Assembly: GCA_944387075.1 (NCBI GenBank)
Contig: CALXDO010000011.1
Location: 1 to 47,568 of the forward strand
Length of the DNA stretch: 47,568 bases
Source: an uncultured Oscillospiraceae bacterium
Lineage (GTDB): Bacteria; Bacillota; Clostridia; Oscillospirales; Oscillospiraceae
Direction: 5' to 3'
Part shown: positions 1 through 9,108 of the stretch, in pieces
Numbering within the stretch: the stretch's first letter is position 1
Layout: each line of letters opens with the position of its first letter
The notes under the pieces: generated by a model
Told to the model about the DNA's origin: nothing
Seen by the model: the letters and a program-made list of their open reading frames with translations, nothing else
Database searches by the model: none
Translations under genes and position numbers: made by a program

Positions 1-516
1 CACGGCCTGCGCTATGTGGCCCTGCGCCACTTCAACGCCTGCGGCGCCCACGCCTCCGGCAAGATCGGCGAGGCCCACAACCCCGAGACCCATCTCGTCC
101 CCCTGATTCTCCAGGTGCCCAACGGCCAGCGGGAGAAAATCTCCATCTTCGGCAACGACTATCCCACCAAGGACGGCACCTGCATCCGGGACTACATCCA
201 CGTCACCGACTTGGCTCAAGCCCACATTCTGGCTCTGGACTACCTCATCCGGGGCGGCGAGAACAACGTGTTCAACCTGGGCAACGGCGTTGGCTTCACC
301 GTCAACGAGGTCATCGAGGTGGCCCGTGCCGTCACCGGCCATCCCATTCCCGCCGAGGTCTCTCCCCGCCGGGCCGGCGACCCCGCCCAGCTCATTGCCT
401 CCTCCGAGAAGGCCAAGACCGTGCTGGGCTGGAAGCCTCAGTATGACGATCTGAACACCATTGTCTCCTCTGCCTGGAACTGGCACAAGGCCCATCCTCA
501 CGGCTACCAGAAGTAA
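1..516 (+). CDS. galE: UDP-glucose 4-epimerase GalE, C-terminal part
   Basis: This is the 3' half of an epimerase that interconverts UDP-galactose and UDP-glucose in the cytoplasm (Leloir pathway). The reading frame is open from base 1, so the start, the NAD-binding Rossmann part and the catalytic Ser/Tyr lie off the window. About 171 residues remain. The first ones (RHFNACGAH) match the conserved segment just after the catalytic Tyr, TCIRDYIHV is the family's substrate-domain motif, and [16 protein letters not shown] is the usual late GalE block. The C-terminus ends in a normal place for the family. galT starts 16 bases downstream, so the two are almost certainly one operon. Any other sugar-nucleotide epimerase is less likely because of this partner. 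Confidence 0.93.
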   Translation, partial: HGLRYVALRHFNACGAHASGKIGEAHNPETHLVPLILQVPNGQREKISIFGNDYPTKDGTCIRDYIHVTDLAQAHILALDYLIRGGENNVFNLGNGVGFTVNEVIEVARAVTGHPIPAEVSPRRAGDPAQLIASSEKAKTVLGWKPQYDDLNTIVSSAWNWHKAHPHGYQK

Positions 517-532
517 GGAGGAGCAAAGAGAG

Positions 533-2023
533 ATGAACGAAGCCATTTCCAAACTGATTACTTACGCTGTCCGCACGGGGCTCATTGAGCCCTGTGAGAC
601 CACCTGGGCCACCAATGCGGTGCTGGAGGTGCTCAAGCTGGACAGCTACGCCGACCCCGGACAGGAGTGGGGAGACATCGACCTGGCGGCGGTGCTGAAC
701 GAGCTGCTGGACGACGCCTACCAGCGCGGGGTTCTCACCGAGAACTCCGTGGTGTACCGGGACCTCTTTGACACCGCCATTATGGGCGTCCTCACCCCCC
801 GGCCCAGCCAGGTGCGGGCCAAGTTTGACGCTCTGTACCGGGAGGACCTGCAGAAGGCCACCGACTGGTACTACACCTTCTCTCAGGATACCAACTACAT
901 CCGCCGGGACCGCATCGCCAAGGATGTGCGGTGGAAGGCAGATACCGAGTATGGGGAGATGGACATTACCATCAACCTCTCCAAGCCGGAGAAGGACCCC
1001 AAGGCCATTGCCGCCGCCCGCAACCTCCCCGCCTCCAACTATCCCCGCTGCCAGCTGTGTGCAGAGAATGAGGGCTACGCCGGACGGGTGAACCATCCCG
1101 CCCGCCAGAACCACCGCATTGTGCCCATTACCATCAACAACTCCCCCTGGTTCCTGCAGTACTCCCCCTATGTGTACTACAATGAGCACTGCATCTGTCT
1201 CAACCAGGAGCACACCCCCATGAAGATTGACCGGGCCTGCTTTGGCAAGCTGCTGGATTTTGTCCGCCAGTACCCCCACTACTTTGTGGGCTCCAACGCG
1301 GATCTGCCCATTGTAGGCGGCTCCATCCTGGCCCACGACCACTTCCAGGGCGGGCGGTACACCTTCGCCATGGCCACCGCTCCCGTGGAGACTCCCGTGA
1401 CCTTCGCTGGTTTTGAGGATGTCTCCGCCGGCATCGTCAAGTGGCCCATGTCGGTGATCCGCATTGCCAGCGAGAACCCCCAGCGGCTGGTGGAGTTGGC
1501 CGACAAGATTCTGCTCAGCTGGAGAGGGTACACCGACCAGGGGGCCTTCATCTTCGCCGAGACCGACGGGGAGCCCCACAACACCATTACCCCCATCGCC
1601 CGGATGCGGGATGGGAAGTATGAGCTGGATTTGGTGCTGCGCAACAACATTACCACCGAGGAGTACCCCCTGGGTGTGTACCATCCCCACCAGAAGCTGC
1701 ACCACATCAAGAAGGAGAACATCGGCCTCATCGAGGTCATGGGTCTGGCCGTTCTCCCCGCCCGGCTGAAAGAGGAGTTGGCCCAGGTGGCCGACTGCCT
1801 GGCCACCGGTGCCGACCTGCGAGCCCAGGAGACCACCGCCAAGCACGCGGACTGGGCGGAAGGCTTCAAGGGCAAGTACGAGAGCATCACCCAGGACAAC
1901 GCCTGGGAGATTGTGAAGTACGAGACCGGCCTGGTGTTTGCCCAGGTGCTGGAGCACGCCGGGGTGTACAAGCGTACCCCTGAGGGCAAGGAGCAGTTCT
2001 TGAAGTTTATTGCACAGGTGTAA
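533..2023 (+). CDS. galT: UDP-glucose--hexose-1-phosphate uridylyltransferase, GalT class 2
   Basis: GalT moves UMP from UDP-glucose to galactose-1-phosphate, giving UDP-galactose for the neighbouring GalE to epimerise. The 496-residue product has the length of the Firmicutes-type (class 2) GalT, longer than the roughly 350 residues of the E. coli type. The ILAHDHFQGG segment carries His268 and His270; by family knowledge the HxH motif holds the nucleophilic His. NHPARQNHRIVPI and YYNEHCICLNQEH are other conserved blocks. I chose ATG 533 because AAGGAGG sits at 515-521, overlapping the galE stop. The longer open frame upstream lies inside galE. A strong hairpin terminator follows the stop. 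Confidence 0.95.
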   Translation: MNEAISKLITYAVRTGLIEPCETTWATNAVLEVLKLDSYADPGQEWGDIDLAAVLNELLDDAYQRGVLTENSVVYRDLFDTAIMGVLTPRPSQVRAKFDALYREDLQKATDWYYTFSQDTNYIRRDRIAKDVRWKADTEYGEMDITINLSKPEKDPKAIAAARNLPASNYPRCQLCAENEGYAGRVNHPARQNHRIVPITINNSPWFLQYSPYVYYNEHCICLNQEHTPMKIDRACFGKLLDFVRQYPHYFVGSNADLPIVGGSILAHDHFQGGRYTFAMATAPVETPVTFAGFEDVSAGIVKWPMSVIRIASENPQRLVELADKILLSWRGYTDQGAFIFAETDGEPHNTITPIARMRDGKYELDLVLRNNITTEEYPLGVYHPHQKLHHIKKENIGLIEVMGLAVLPARLKEELAQVADCLATGADLRAQETTAKHADWAEGFKGKYESITQDNAWEIVKYETGLVFAQVLEHAGVYKRTPEGKEQFLKFIAQV

Positions 2024-2033
2024 CAGAATAGCA

Positions 2034-2073
2034 AAATCCCGGAGCTGAACCATCGGCTCCGGGATTTGTTTTT
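2034..2073 (+). terminator. Intrinsic terminator after galT
   Basis: A perfect 12-bp stem (AAATCCCGGAGC at 2034-2045 with GCTCCGGGATTT at 2056-2067) has a 10-nt loop and is followed by a T-rich run (GTTTTT). It lies 10 bases after the galT stop. It closes the gal transcript before the convergent phosphate-transporter gene. Confidence 0.92.
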
Positions 2074-2180
2074 GAGGGAAGAGTCCCCACCCAAGTTGAA
2101 AGGCTTTCAAAGAGAAATCGGAGAAAAATAGGCCCTCTCAGTCAACCCTGTGGGCTGCCAGGAGAGCCAAGGGAAAGGCC

Positions 2181-3113
2181 TCACACCATAAGCAGGGCAA
2201 ACCCATACCCCAGCCCCATGCAGGCGGGAAAGGTGAGCCCCCACACCAGGAGCAGCTGGGCCACCACCCCCGGCTTGGGATGGGGGGAGGCCCCGCAGAT
2301 GGCGGCAACCTTGGCGTGACTGGTGGACACAGGCAGGCCCAGGGCCGAGCATACCGCCAGCACCACCCCGGTGGCCAGGTCGGCCGCCAACCCCTGGGTG
2401 GGGGTGAGGTGGGCCAGCTCCTTTCCGATTTTCTCCACAATGCGCCGTCCCCCCAGAGCGGTGCCCAGGGCCATGACCCCGGCGGTGAGCAGGGGAAGGG
2501 CCAGGGGAGAGGGCGGGGTGGAGCCTGGGCCCCGGGCTAAGAGAAGCAGGGCCAGAAACTTCTGCCCGTCCTGAACGCCGTGGAGAAAGGCGGTGAGGGC
2601 GGCCCCCGCCCGCTGCCAGGGGACGGGGTTGTGGGGCATGTGGCCCAGACCGCCGCAGATGGCCCGCCCGGCCCACACCCCCGCCGGGAGAGAGAGCACC
2701 AGTCCTGCCGCCACGGCCAACCAGCCCCCGGGGGAAACGTCCGCCCCCAACGCCAGGGCGGAGCCGGACAGCCCCGCCAGCAAAGCGTGGCTCTCGCTGG
2801 TGGGCAGCCCGAACCACCACGCCGCCACGGCCCACACAATCACCGCCAGCAAGGCTCCGCACAGACCGGCCAGGGCGTCCCGAGGGGAGGAGAAGGAAAC
2901 CAACCCCTCCATGGTGGCCGCCACAGCGGGAAAGAACAGGCAAGAGAGAACTACCCCGAAAAAGTTGCACCCGGTGGCCAGCGCCACAGCGTCCCGGTAG
3001 GACATGGCCCCAGAACCCACAGCGGTGGCAATGGCGTTGGGGGCGTCCGTCCAGCCGTTGACCAAAATGACGCACAGCACCAACAGCATCAGGGTGGTGG
3101 TGGATAGGGTCAT
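2181..3113 (-). CDS. pit: Inorganic phosphate transporter, PiT family
   Basis: This is a membrane permease that takes up inorganic phosphate using a cation gradient. The product is 310 residues and mostly hydrophobic, with about 10 predicted membrane spans. Near the N-terminus it has the PiT signature (VNGWTDAPNAIATAVGSG, residues about 17-34). The second family repeat is at GVQDGQKFLALLLL in the middle, and SHAKVAAICG is a further conserved block. The start at 3113 is supported by AAGGAGGG eight bases upstream on the minus strand, and longer upstream extensions read through this ribosome site. The gene is convergent with galT and divergent from dgt. No phoU-like partner is next to it. Confidence 0.93.
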   Translation of the reverse strand: MTLSTTTLMLLVLCVILVNGWTDAPNAIATAVGSGAMSYRDAVALATGCNFFGVVLSCLFFPAVAATMEGLVSFSSPRDALAGLCGALLAVIVWAVAAWWFGLPTSESHALLAGLSGSALALGADVSPGGWLAVAAGLVLSLPAGVWAGRAICGGLGHMPHNPVPWQRAGAALTAFLHGVQDGQKFLALLLLARGPGSTPPSPLALPLLTAGVMALGTALGGRRIVEKIGKELAHLTPTQGLAADLATGVVLAVCSALGLPVSTSHAKVAAICGASPHPKPGVVAQLLLVWGLTFPACMGLGYGFALLMV

Positions 3114-3253
3114 GCGACATCCCTCCTTGAGATACCCTATGGAGGGGACAAGAGGGGTATGAAAAAACTTTTGAGAAAATTTTTTGAAAAAAGAAGGATT
3201 CCCCGCAGTTATGGAGTATAAAGTCATAGGAAATATTGTGAGGAGGGGTGCAG

Positions 3254-4258
3254 ATGGAAATTCGTACCTATGCCGAGGAGTTGGAGCGACAAATTCTCTC
3301 TCCCCGTGCCTGCCTGGCCAGCCAGTCCAAAGGGCGGGCTGTGGACATCCCTCCATGTCCCATGCGCACTTGTTTCCAGCGGGATGTGGACCGGGTGATC
3401 CACTGTAAGGCCTTTCGGCGGCTGATGCACAAAACCCAGGTGTTCCTCCAGCCCGAGGGAGATCACTACCGCACCCGGATGACCCACACCCTGGAGGTGT
3501 CGGGGATTGCCCGGAGCATGGCCCGGGCCTTGCGTCTCAACCAGGACCTCACCGAGGCCGCCGCCCTGGCCCACGACTTGGGCCACACCCCTTTCGGCCA
3601 CGCCGGAGAGCGGGCCTTGAGCCGTATGGTGGAGGGGGGCTTTCGCCACTATGAGCAGTCCCTGCGGGTGGTGGACCGGCTGGAGCAGGACGGAGCGGGG
3701 CTAAACCTGTGCTATGAGGTGCGCCGGGGCATTGTCTGCCACACCACCGGCCCTATGGCGGAGACGTTGGAGGGCCAGCTGGTGCGCTATGCGGATCAAA
3801 TCGCCTACATCAACCATGACATCGACGATGCCATGCGGGGGGGTATCATCTATCCCACCGACATCCCGGTGCACATCTCCCAGGTGTTGGGCTATACCAA
3901 CGGGGAGCGCATCGAGCGGCTGGTGCTGGACATTGTGGAGCACAGCCAGGAGGGCATGGAGATCCACCAGTCTCCAGAGGTGGCCAAGGCTATGGCAGAG
4001 CTGAAAAGCTTCATGATTGAGGCGGTGTACTTCAACCCCCGTGCCAAGGGGGAGGAGTGCAAGGCGGAGGATATGATCTGCCACATGTTTGAATACTACT
4101 GCAAACACACCGAGCAGCTGCCTGGGGAGTACCAGGACATCCTGGTGCGGGAGGGCGTGGAGCGGGCGGTGACCGACTACATCGCCGGCATGAGCGACTC
4201 CTATGCGGTGGAGAAATTTGAGGAACTGTTTATCCCCATGCGGTGGATGATTAAATAG
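3254..4258 (+). CDS. dgt: dGTP triphosphohydrolase-like HD-domain protein
   Basis: The product (334 residues) belongs to the dGTPase family, which hydrolyses dNTPs to nucleosides and triphosphate. Its HD metal site is clear: His78 in RMTHTLEVSG, His107-Asp108 in AALAHDLGHTPFGH, and a later Asp in YINHDIDDAM. The N-terminal RDVDRVIHCKAFRRLMHKTQVF is typical of the short dGTPase subfamily (quoted in part: CKAFRRLMHKTQ). ATG 3254 has AGGAGGGG six bases upstream, which favours it over the GTG at 3248. It sits directly before dnaG, an order often seen in Clostridia, which ties nucleotide-pool control to replication priming. The real substrate may not be only dGTP. Confidence 0.92.
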   Translation: MEIRTYAEELERQILSPRACLASQSKGRAVDIPPCPMRTCFQRDVDRVIHCKAFRRLMHKTQVFLQPEGDHYRTRMTHTLEVSGIARSMARALRLNQDLTEAAALAHDLGHTPFGHAGERALSRMVEGGFRHYEQSLRVVDRLEQDGAGLNLCYEVRRGIVCHTTGPMAETLEGQLVRYADQIAYINHDIDDAMRGGIIYPTDIPVHISQVLGYTNGERIERLVLDIVEHSQEGMEIHQSPEVAKAMAELKSFMIEAVYFNPRAKGEECKAEDMICHMFEYYCKHTEQLPGEYQDILVREGVERAVTDYIAGMSDSYAVEKFEELFIPMRWMIK

Positions 4259-4376
4259 GCAAGGGCAATCCCGCAGGATGGCGTCTGTGGGGCTTTGGGG
4301 AAAATTTTGCCCGAATTTCGCTGCATATTTTGCAATATATCCGGCGGATTTTGGCTACAATGTGGGAGGTGAAATC

Positions 4377-6154
4377 GTGGCGATACCCGATCAATTTTTG
4401 GACGAGCTCAGCAGTCGGCTCAACATTGTGGACGTGGTGTCCGCTTACGTCCCCCTCACCCGGAAGGGGGGGAACTACTGGGGGCTGTGTCCGTTTCACC
4501 GGGAGAAAACGCCCTCCTTCTCGGTCAGCGAGAGCAAGCAGATTTTCCACTGCTTTGGCTGCGGCAAGGGGGGCGGAGCCGTGCGCTTTGTCATGGAGAT
4601 GGAGAACCTCCCCTTTCCCGAGGCGGTGCGCAAGCTGGCCGCCCAGGCAGGGATGGAAGTGCCGGAGGACGGCAGCGATGGAACATGGCGGGAAAAACGC
4701 CAGCGCATTCTGGAGCTCAACAAAGAGGCCGCCCGGTTCTACCGTGCCATGCTCTCCCAACCGGAGGGGGAGCGTGTGGCGGAGTATATCTCCCGTAAGC
4801 GGCGTATCAGCCCCAAATTTTCCGCTCGGTTCGGCCTGGGGGCCGCCCCGGATGCCTGGGATCGGCTCATTCTGGCCATGCGGGAAAGGGCTACGACAAA
4901 GCAGAACTCATTGAGGCCGGGTTAGCGGTGGCGGGGAAAAACGGCGGTGTGTACGATAAGTATCGAAATCGTCTGATGCTGCCGGTCATCGATGTGCGGG
5001 GTAACGTCATTGGCTTTACCAGCCGGGTGATGGACGACTCCACCCCCAAGTATCTCAACACCCCGGAGACTGCCATTTTCAAAAAACGGTCCATTTTGTA
5101 CGGCCTCAACTATGCCAAGAACACCAAACGCCCCAACATGATTTTGGTGGAGGGCAACATTGACGTCATCACCCTGCACCAGGCGGGATTTGACAACACC
5201 ATCGCCACCATGGGCACCGCGCTCACCGAAGAGCACATCCGCATGCTGGAGAAGTACACCCAAGAGCTGGTGCTGTGCTACGACAACGACAACGCCGGTG
5301 TGGACGCCACCCAGCGGGCCATTGCCCTGCTGAAAGGCTCTCAGCTGCAGGTGAAGGTGCTCCAGCTGCCCCGGCGGCGGGATGACAGCGGCCAACTGGT
5401 GAAACAGGACGCGGACGACTTCATCAAGCACCAGGGCCCCGAGGTGTTTGAAGGGCTGCTCCAGGGCTGCGCCAACTCGGTGGAGTACCGCCTGGAGGAA
5501 GTGCGCCAGGGCTTTGACTTGAGCCAGGACGACCAGCGGGCCCAATACTTACAGGCAGCGGCGGGGCTGGTGGCGGGGCTGAACAGCCCGGTGGAGCGGG
5601 AAATTTACGGAAACCGGGCGGCCGATGCGGCTGGAATCAGCCGAGAGGCCATGCTCCAGGAGGTGGAGCAGCAGCGACTACAAAAGGGCAGACAAGCCCG
5701 ACGGCAAGAGGAGCGGCGCAGTCTCACCCCCACCCAGACCCTCCAGCCCAAGCAGCGGGAACTGCGGTATACCAATGTGCGCTCCGCTTTGGCGGAGGAG
5801 GGGGTGCTGCGGGTGGTGCTGCTGGACGGGGGCTACTTTCAGCAGCTGGAGGATTTGCAGGAGACGGACTTCTCCGCTCCGCTGCTGGGCCGGGCCTATG
5901 GCCTTCTGCGCCAGCGGTGGAAGGAGGGCAAGCCGGTGACGCTGGCTGCTCTGGATGGGATGTTTACCCCGGAGGAGATGGATCACCTCTCGGCGGTGGT
6001 CCAGCAGCCTCAGCCCATGCACACCGCCCAGGCGGCCCTGAGCGACTATAAGGAAACCATCCTTGCGCAGCATCGAAAGGCAGACAAACACAGCGGCCAG
6101 GACGTGGCCCAACTCAGAGACCAACACAAAAAGAAAAAAAGCTACGGAGGATGA
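4377..6154 (+). CDS. dnaG: DNA primase DnaG, reading frame split by a 1-base frameshift
   Basis: DnaG makes the RNA primers for replication. The frame opens at GTG 4377 behind GGGAGGTG and gives a CHC2 zinc finger (Cys38, His41, Cys59, Cys62). It then breaks in the AAA run at 4885-4887 and stops at 4925. The other frame carries on at once with KGYDKAELIEAG and the rest of the enzyme, including the Toprim core (EGNIDV, then YDNDNAG) and a DnaB-binding type C-terminus. Adding one A restores a continuous 592-residue primase, normal for the family (B. subtilis about 600). As dnaG is essential, a sequencing or assembly error in the homopolymer is the simplest explanation; slippage or a split protein is less likely. 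The rpoD ribosome site GGAGG lies inside its last codons. Confidence 0.93.
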
Positions 6155-6160
6155 AGACCC

Positions 6161-7474
6161 ATGAGTGAGAAGAAGAAAAACAGCAAAAAGCCAGAGGTGG
6201 CTTCCGGCATCAGCATGGTGAGCAAGGAGAAATTCGAGAGCGCCAGAGCGGAGCTGGTGAAGCTGGTGGAGGGCATACAGGGCGGGGAACGCCTGGTGGA
6301 GCTGGTGGATGCCGGTTATAAGAAGGGCAAGCTGTCCTCCAGTGAGATGATGGAAGTGCTGGAGTCCATGAACCTGGAGAGCGAGCAGATGGACAAGATG
6401 TATGACATCATGGAAAATCTGGGCGTGGACGCCGTCGCCGAGGATGATTTGATGCCCATTCTCAGCGAGGAGGACCTGCTGCCCCCTGCCGACGAAATGG
6501 AGGACTTCAATGAGGAGGAGTTGGTGGACCCCAACACCCTGGTGGACTCCTTCGCCATCGATGACCCCGTGCGCATGTACCTCAAGGAGATCGGTAAGGT
6601 GGACTTGCTCTCCCCCGACCAGGAGATTGAGCTGGCCCAGACCATGGGAGCCGGTGCCGCGGCCAAGGAGCAGCTGGCTGAGCTGGAGGCCTCCGGAGAG
6701 GAAGTGCCCGCTGAGGTGCGCCAGGAGCTGGAAAAGGCCATCAAAGCCGGGGAGCGCACCAAGCAGAAGCTGGCCGAGGCCAACCTGCGTCTGGTGGTGT
6801 CCATCGCCAAGCGGTATGTGGGCCGTGGAATGCTGTTTTTGGATCTGATCCAGGAGGGCAATCTGGGTCTCATTAAGGCCGTGGAGAAGTTTGACTACAC
6901 CAAGGGCTATAAGTTCTCCACCTACGCCACCTGGTGGATTCGTCAGGCCATCACCCGTGCCATTGCCGACCAGGCCCGCACCATCCGCATTCCCGTGCAC
7001 ATGGTGGAGACCATCAACAAGGTCATCCGGGTCAACCGTCAGCTGCTCCAGGAGCTGGGCCACGATCCCACCCCTGAGGAGACTGCCGCGGAGATGAACA
7101 TGCCCGTGGAGAAGGTGCGGGAGATTTTGAAGATCGCCCAGGAGCCGGTGTCCCTGGAAACCCCCATCGGCGAGGAGGAGGACAGCCACTTGGGCGACTT
7201 CATCCCCGACGAGGATGCCTCTGAGCCCTCCGAGGCCGCCTCTTTCACCCTGCTCAAGGAGCAGCTGGTGGACGTGCTGTCCACCCTCACCCCCCGGGAG
7301 GAGAAGGTGCTCAAGCTGCGCTTTGGCATTGAGGATGGCCGCACCCGCACCTTGGAGGAAGTGGGCAAGGAGTTCAACGTCACCCGTGAGCGCATCCGCC
7401 AGATTGAGGCCAAGGCCCTGCGCAAGCTGCGCCACCCCAGCCGTTCCAAGAAGCTCAAGGACTTTTTGAGCTAA
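6161..7474 (+). CDS. rpoD: RNA polymerase primary sigma factor RpoD (SigA)
   Basis: This is the housekeeping sigma factor, which directs RNA polymerase to -35/-10 promoters. The 437-residue product has the full set of regions. Region 1.1 is acidic and N-terminal, and [17 protein letters not shown] marks region 1.2. [20 protein letters not shown] and [20 protein letters not shown] are region 2, with the -10 recognition and melting helices. [12 protein letters not shown] lies in region 3. [15 protein letters not shown] and [20 protein letters not shown] are region 4, with the -35 helix-turn-helix. It starts six bases after dnaG, so the two are co-transcribed, as in the classical macromolecular-synthesis operon. 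The lysine-rich N-terminus ([10 protein letters not shown]) is slightly extended. Confidence 0.97.
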   Translation: MSEKKKNSKKPEVASGISMVSKEKFESARAELVKLVEGIQGGERLVELVDAGYKKGKLSSSEMMEVLESMNLESEQMDKMYDIMENLGVDAVAEDDLMPILSEEDLLPPADEMEDFNEEELVDPNTLVDSFAIDDPVRMYLKEIGKVDLLSPDQEIELAQTMGAGAAAKEQLAELEASGEEVPAEVRQELEKAIKAGERTKQKLAEANLRLVVSIAKRYVGRGMLFLDLIQEGNLGLIKAVEKFDYTKGYKFSTYATWWIRQAITRAIADQARTIRIPVHMVETINKVIRVNRQLLQELGHDPTPEETAAEMNMPVEKVREILKIAQEPVSLETPIGEEEDSHLGDFIPDEDASEPSEAASFTLLKEQLVDVLSTLTPREEKVLKLRFGIEDGRTRTLEEVGKEFNVTRERIRQIEAKALRKLRHPSRSKKLKDFLS

Positions 7475-7486
7475 GAGAAGCATATG

Positions 7487-7537
7487 AAAACCCCCGCCGC
7501 ATCTGCCCGATTTTTTGGCAGATGTGGCGAGGGTTTT
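7487..7537. terminator. Intrinsic terminator between convergent rpoD and membrane-protein gene
   Basis: A stem of about 20 bp, with a few mismatches, pairs 7487-7507 with 7517-7537 (core GCATCTGCC with GGCAGATGT) around a CGATTTTTT loop. A runs on one side and T runs on the other let it act in both directions. This fits its place between the rpoD end and the end of the minus-strand gene. Confidence 0.85.
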
Positions 7538-7576
7538 GCTGATGTCCCTGGTGGGGAACGGGCGGGATGCAAAGAC

Positions 7577-9070
7577 TCACAACGCAGCTGTGGCCCTTTT
7601 TCTCAAATCCAAGGCGGCAGCAATCAAAGAGAGAAGGCCAGCAATGGCCAGCAGAAAGCCCCAAAGGGAACTGCCGACGGGAATGCCTGCCGGTGTCACC
7701 GGCTCAGTCTGCTCCGTCACTTTGGAGAACTGCGGGGACGCGGGGTTGTAGGCAATGGAGATGGTATCCCCCAGGTGCACCAGGGTGTCCCAGGTGGTGT
7801 TGTTTTCGTAGGTTGTGCCGTCCACCGTGTAGGAATACCGGACGCTGTAGGAGTCGGCCTGAGCGGTTACATTGACCACCGTGGCTGTGGTCTCGGGCCA
7901 GATGGTGTTCCGTGGCTGAAGACCCAGCACAGACTGGAGGTAGGGGGAGAGAAGATACAGCCCCACCCACAGAAGGGCCAGACCCACCACCAGAAGGAGG
8001 AGGGGGGAGGGCCTTTTCCAGGTGTGTAAGGCGGCGTCCCGCCGGGGCTGCGCCGGGGCGGCGGCTGGAGCCGCCTGAGGCAGCGGCTGGGCCACAGACC
8101 GGTCCCCAGAACGAGCCGCCTTGGGCGGCGGCTGGACGTCCCGGCGGTTGGCTCCTTGAATGCGGGTTTTCAGCACCTGAATCTCACGGTCGAACTGGTT
8201 CTTCCGGAATGGAAACATGCGTGTGATGCCCTCTTGGTTGGTGAAGGCAAAGTAGAAGGCATAGCTGCGGGAGCCGCTGCGGCGGCGGTACACCCGCCGA
8301 ATCTCTTTGCAGCTCTGAATGGCCGTGTAGCGGTAGTACCGTCCGTTGAAGGGGGTGGTGCGGACATAGAACCCCTTGTCGTCGATGGTGACCCGGAAAC
8401 AGTGGTTGCGTACCGCCAGATACACGATGGCCCCCAGGCCAACCAGAATGCCCAGCCCGTGGAGCAGTGCCAGGGGATATTGGCGCTGGGAGATGGTACG
8501 GAACAACAGAGATAGCTCCAAAAGGAGAAACAGTGCCCAAAGGACCATGGCTATGGCCAGATATGGTTTTTTAAGGGTGTTTCCGGTGATTTCATATTTT
8601 TCCGGCTCCCGCTGGGGGGTAGCAGCCTCCGCGCCCTCCTGGTAGGCCCGAATCCGGGACATCAGATAGGCCAAGGCTTTCTGATCCGCAGGGGAGCAGA
8701 ATACCCGTACAGTGGGTTTTCCTGGAAGTTGATAGTGAAAACACCAGTGTTTTTTGCCAGTTTGGCTCTGTTCGGTGCTGCACCAGGCTCTTTTCAAATT
8801 GCAGTAGCGGTAAAACCGGCCGTTTCCCGGTCGAGTCTGGTGGTAGAAACCGGTCTCGCCCACCAGAAACTTCGTGGCATAGCTGCGGTACACCGCCAAC
8901 AGGGTGACTACCAGGGCAAGGACGGTGAGCAGGACGCCGAACCATACCGCTTTGCTGCCGGAGTGGTACAGCCAAAAGGTCACGCCGCCCAGCAGTGCCA
9001 ACAGGATCAGGGACACCACAGCTCCGCCTGTGCTGCGCCCCAACCCATATCGCCATTTCCCATGCTGCAT
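7577..9070 (-). CDS. Six-helix membrane protein with duplicated soluble domain and DUF3592-like C-terminus
   Basis: The function is unknown. The 497-residue product begins with two membrane spans (about 15-37 and 42-61). A soluble domain follows (about 68-143) containing GFYHQTRPGNGRFYRY. Two more spans (169-190, 199-220) precede a second copy of the same domain (224-304) containing GFYVRTTPFNGRYYRY. An Ala/Pro-rich linker leads to a fifth span (355-375), then a beta-rich segment (TATVVNVTAQADSYSVRYSY, then LGDTISIAYNP) that resembles DUF3592, and a last span (464-487). ATG 9070 has AAAGGAG eight bases before it. It lies 38 bases downstream of the pseudouridine synthase gene and probably shares its transcript. 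The repeated domain could be a PH-like fold, but that is only a guess. Confidence 0.8.
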   Translation of the reverse strand: MQHGKWRYGLGRSTGGAVVSLILLALLGGVTFWLYHSGSKAVWFGVLLTVLALVVTLLAVYRSYATKFLVGETGFYHQTRPGNGRFYRYCNLKRAWCSTEQSQTGKKHWCFHYQLPGKPTVRVFCSPADQKALAYLMSRIRAYQEGAEAATPQREPEKYEITGNTLKKPYLAIAMVLWALFLLLELSLLFRTISQRQYPLALLHGLGILVGLGAIVYLAVRNHCFRVTIDDKGFYVRTTPFNGRYYRYTAIQSCKEIRRVYRRRSGSRSYAFYFAFTNQEGITRMFPFRKNQFDREIQVLKTRIQGANRRDVQPPPKAARSGDRSVAQPLPQAAPAAAPAQPRRDAALHTWKRPSPLLLLVVGLALLWVGLYLLSPYLQSVLGLQPRNTIWPETTATVVNVTAQADSYSVRYSYTVDGTTYENNTTWDTLVHLGDTISIAYNPASPQFSKVTEQTEPVTPAGIPVGSSLWGFLLAIAGLLSLIAAALDLRKRATAAL

Positions 9071-9108
9071 GGTTCCCACTCCTTTGCCGGTTTCTCTCTC
9101 GGTCTCGG

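Noticed and set aside
392-2110. A 572-codon open frame on the minus strand across galT.
   Set aside because: It is a codon-bias shadow of a GC-rich gene: low-complexity His/Gly/Leu-rich product, no ribosome site, and galT on the plus strand is clearly real.
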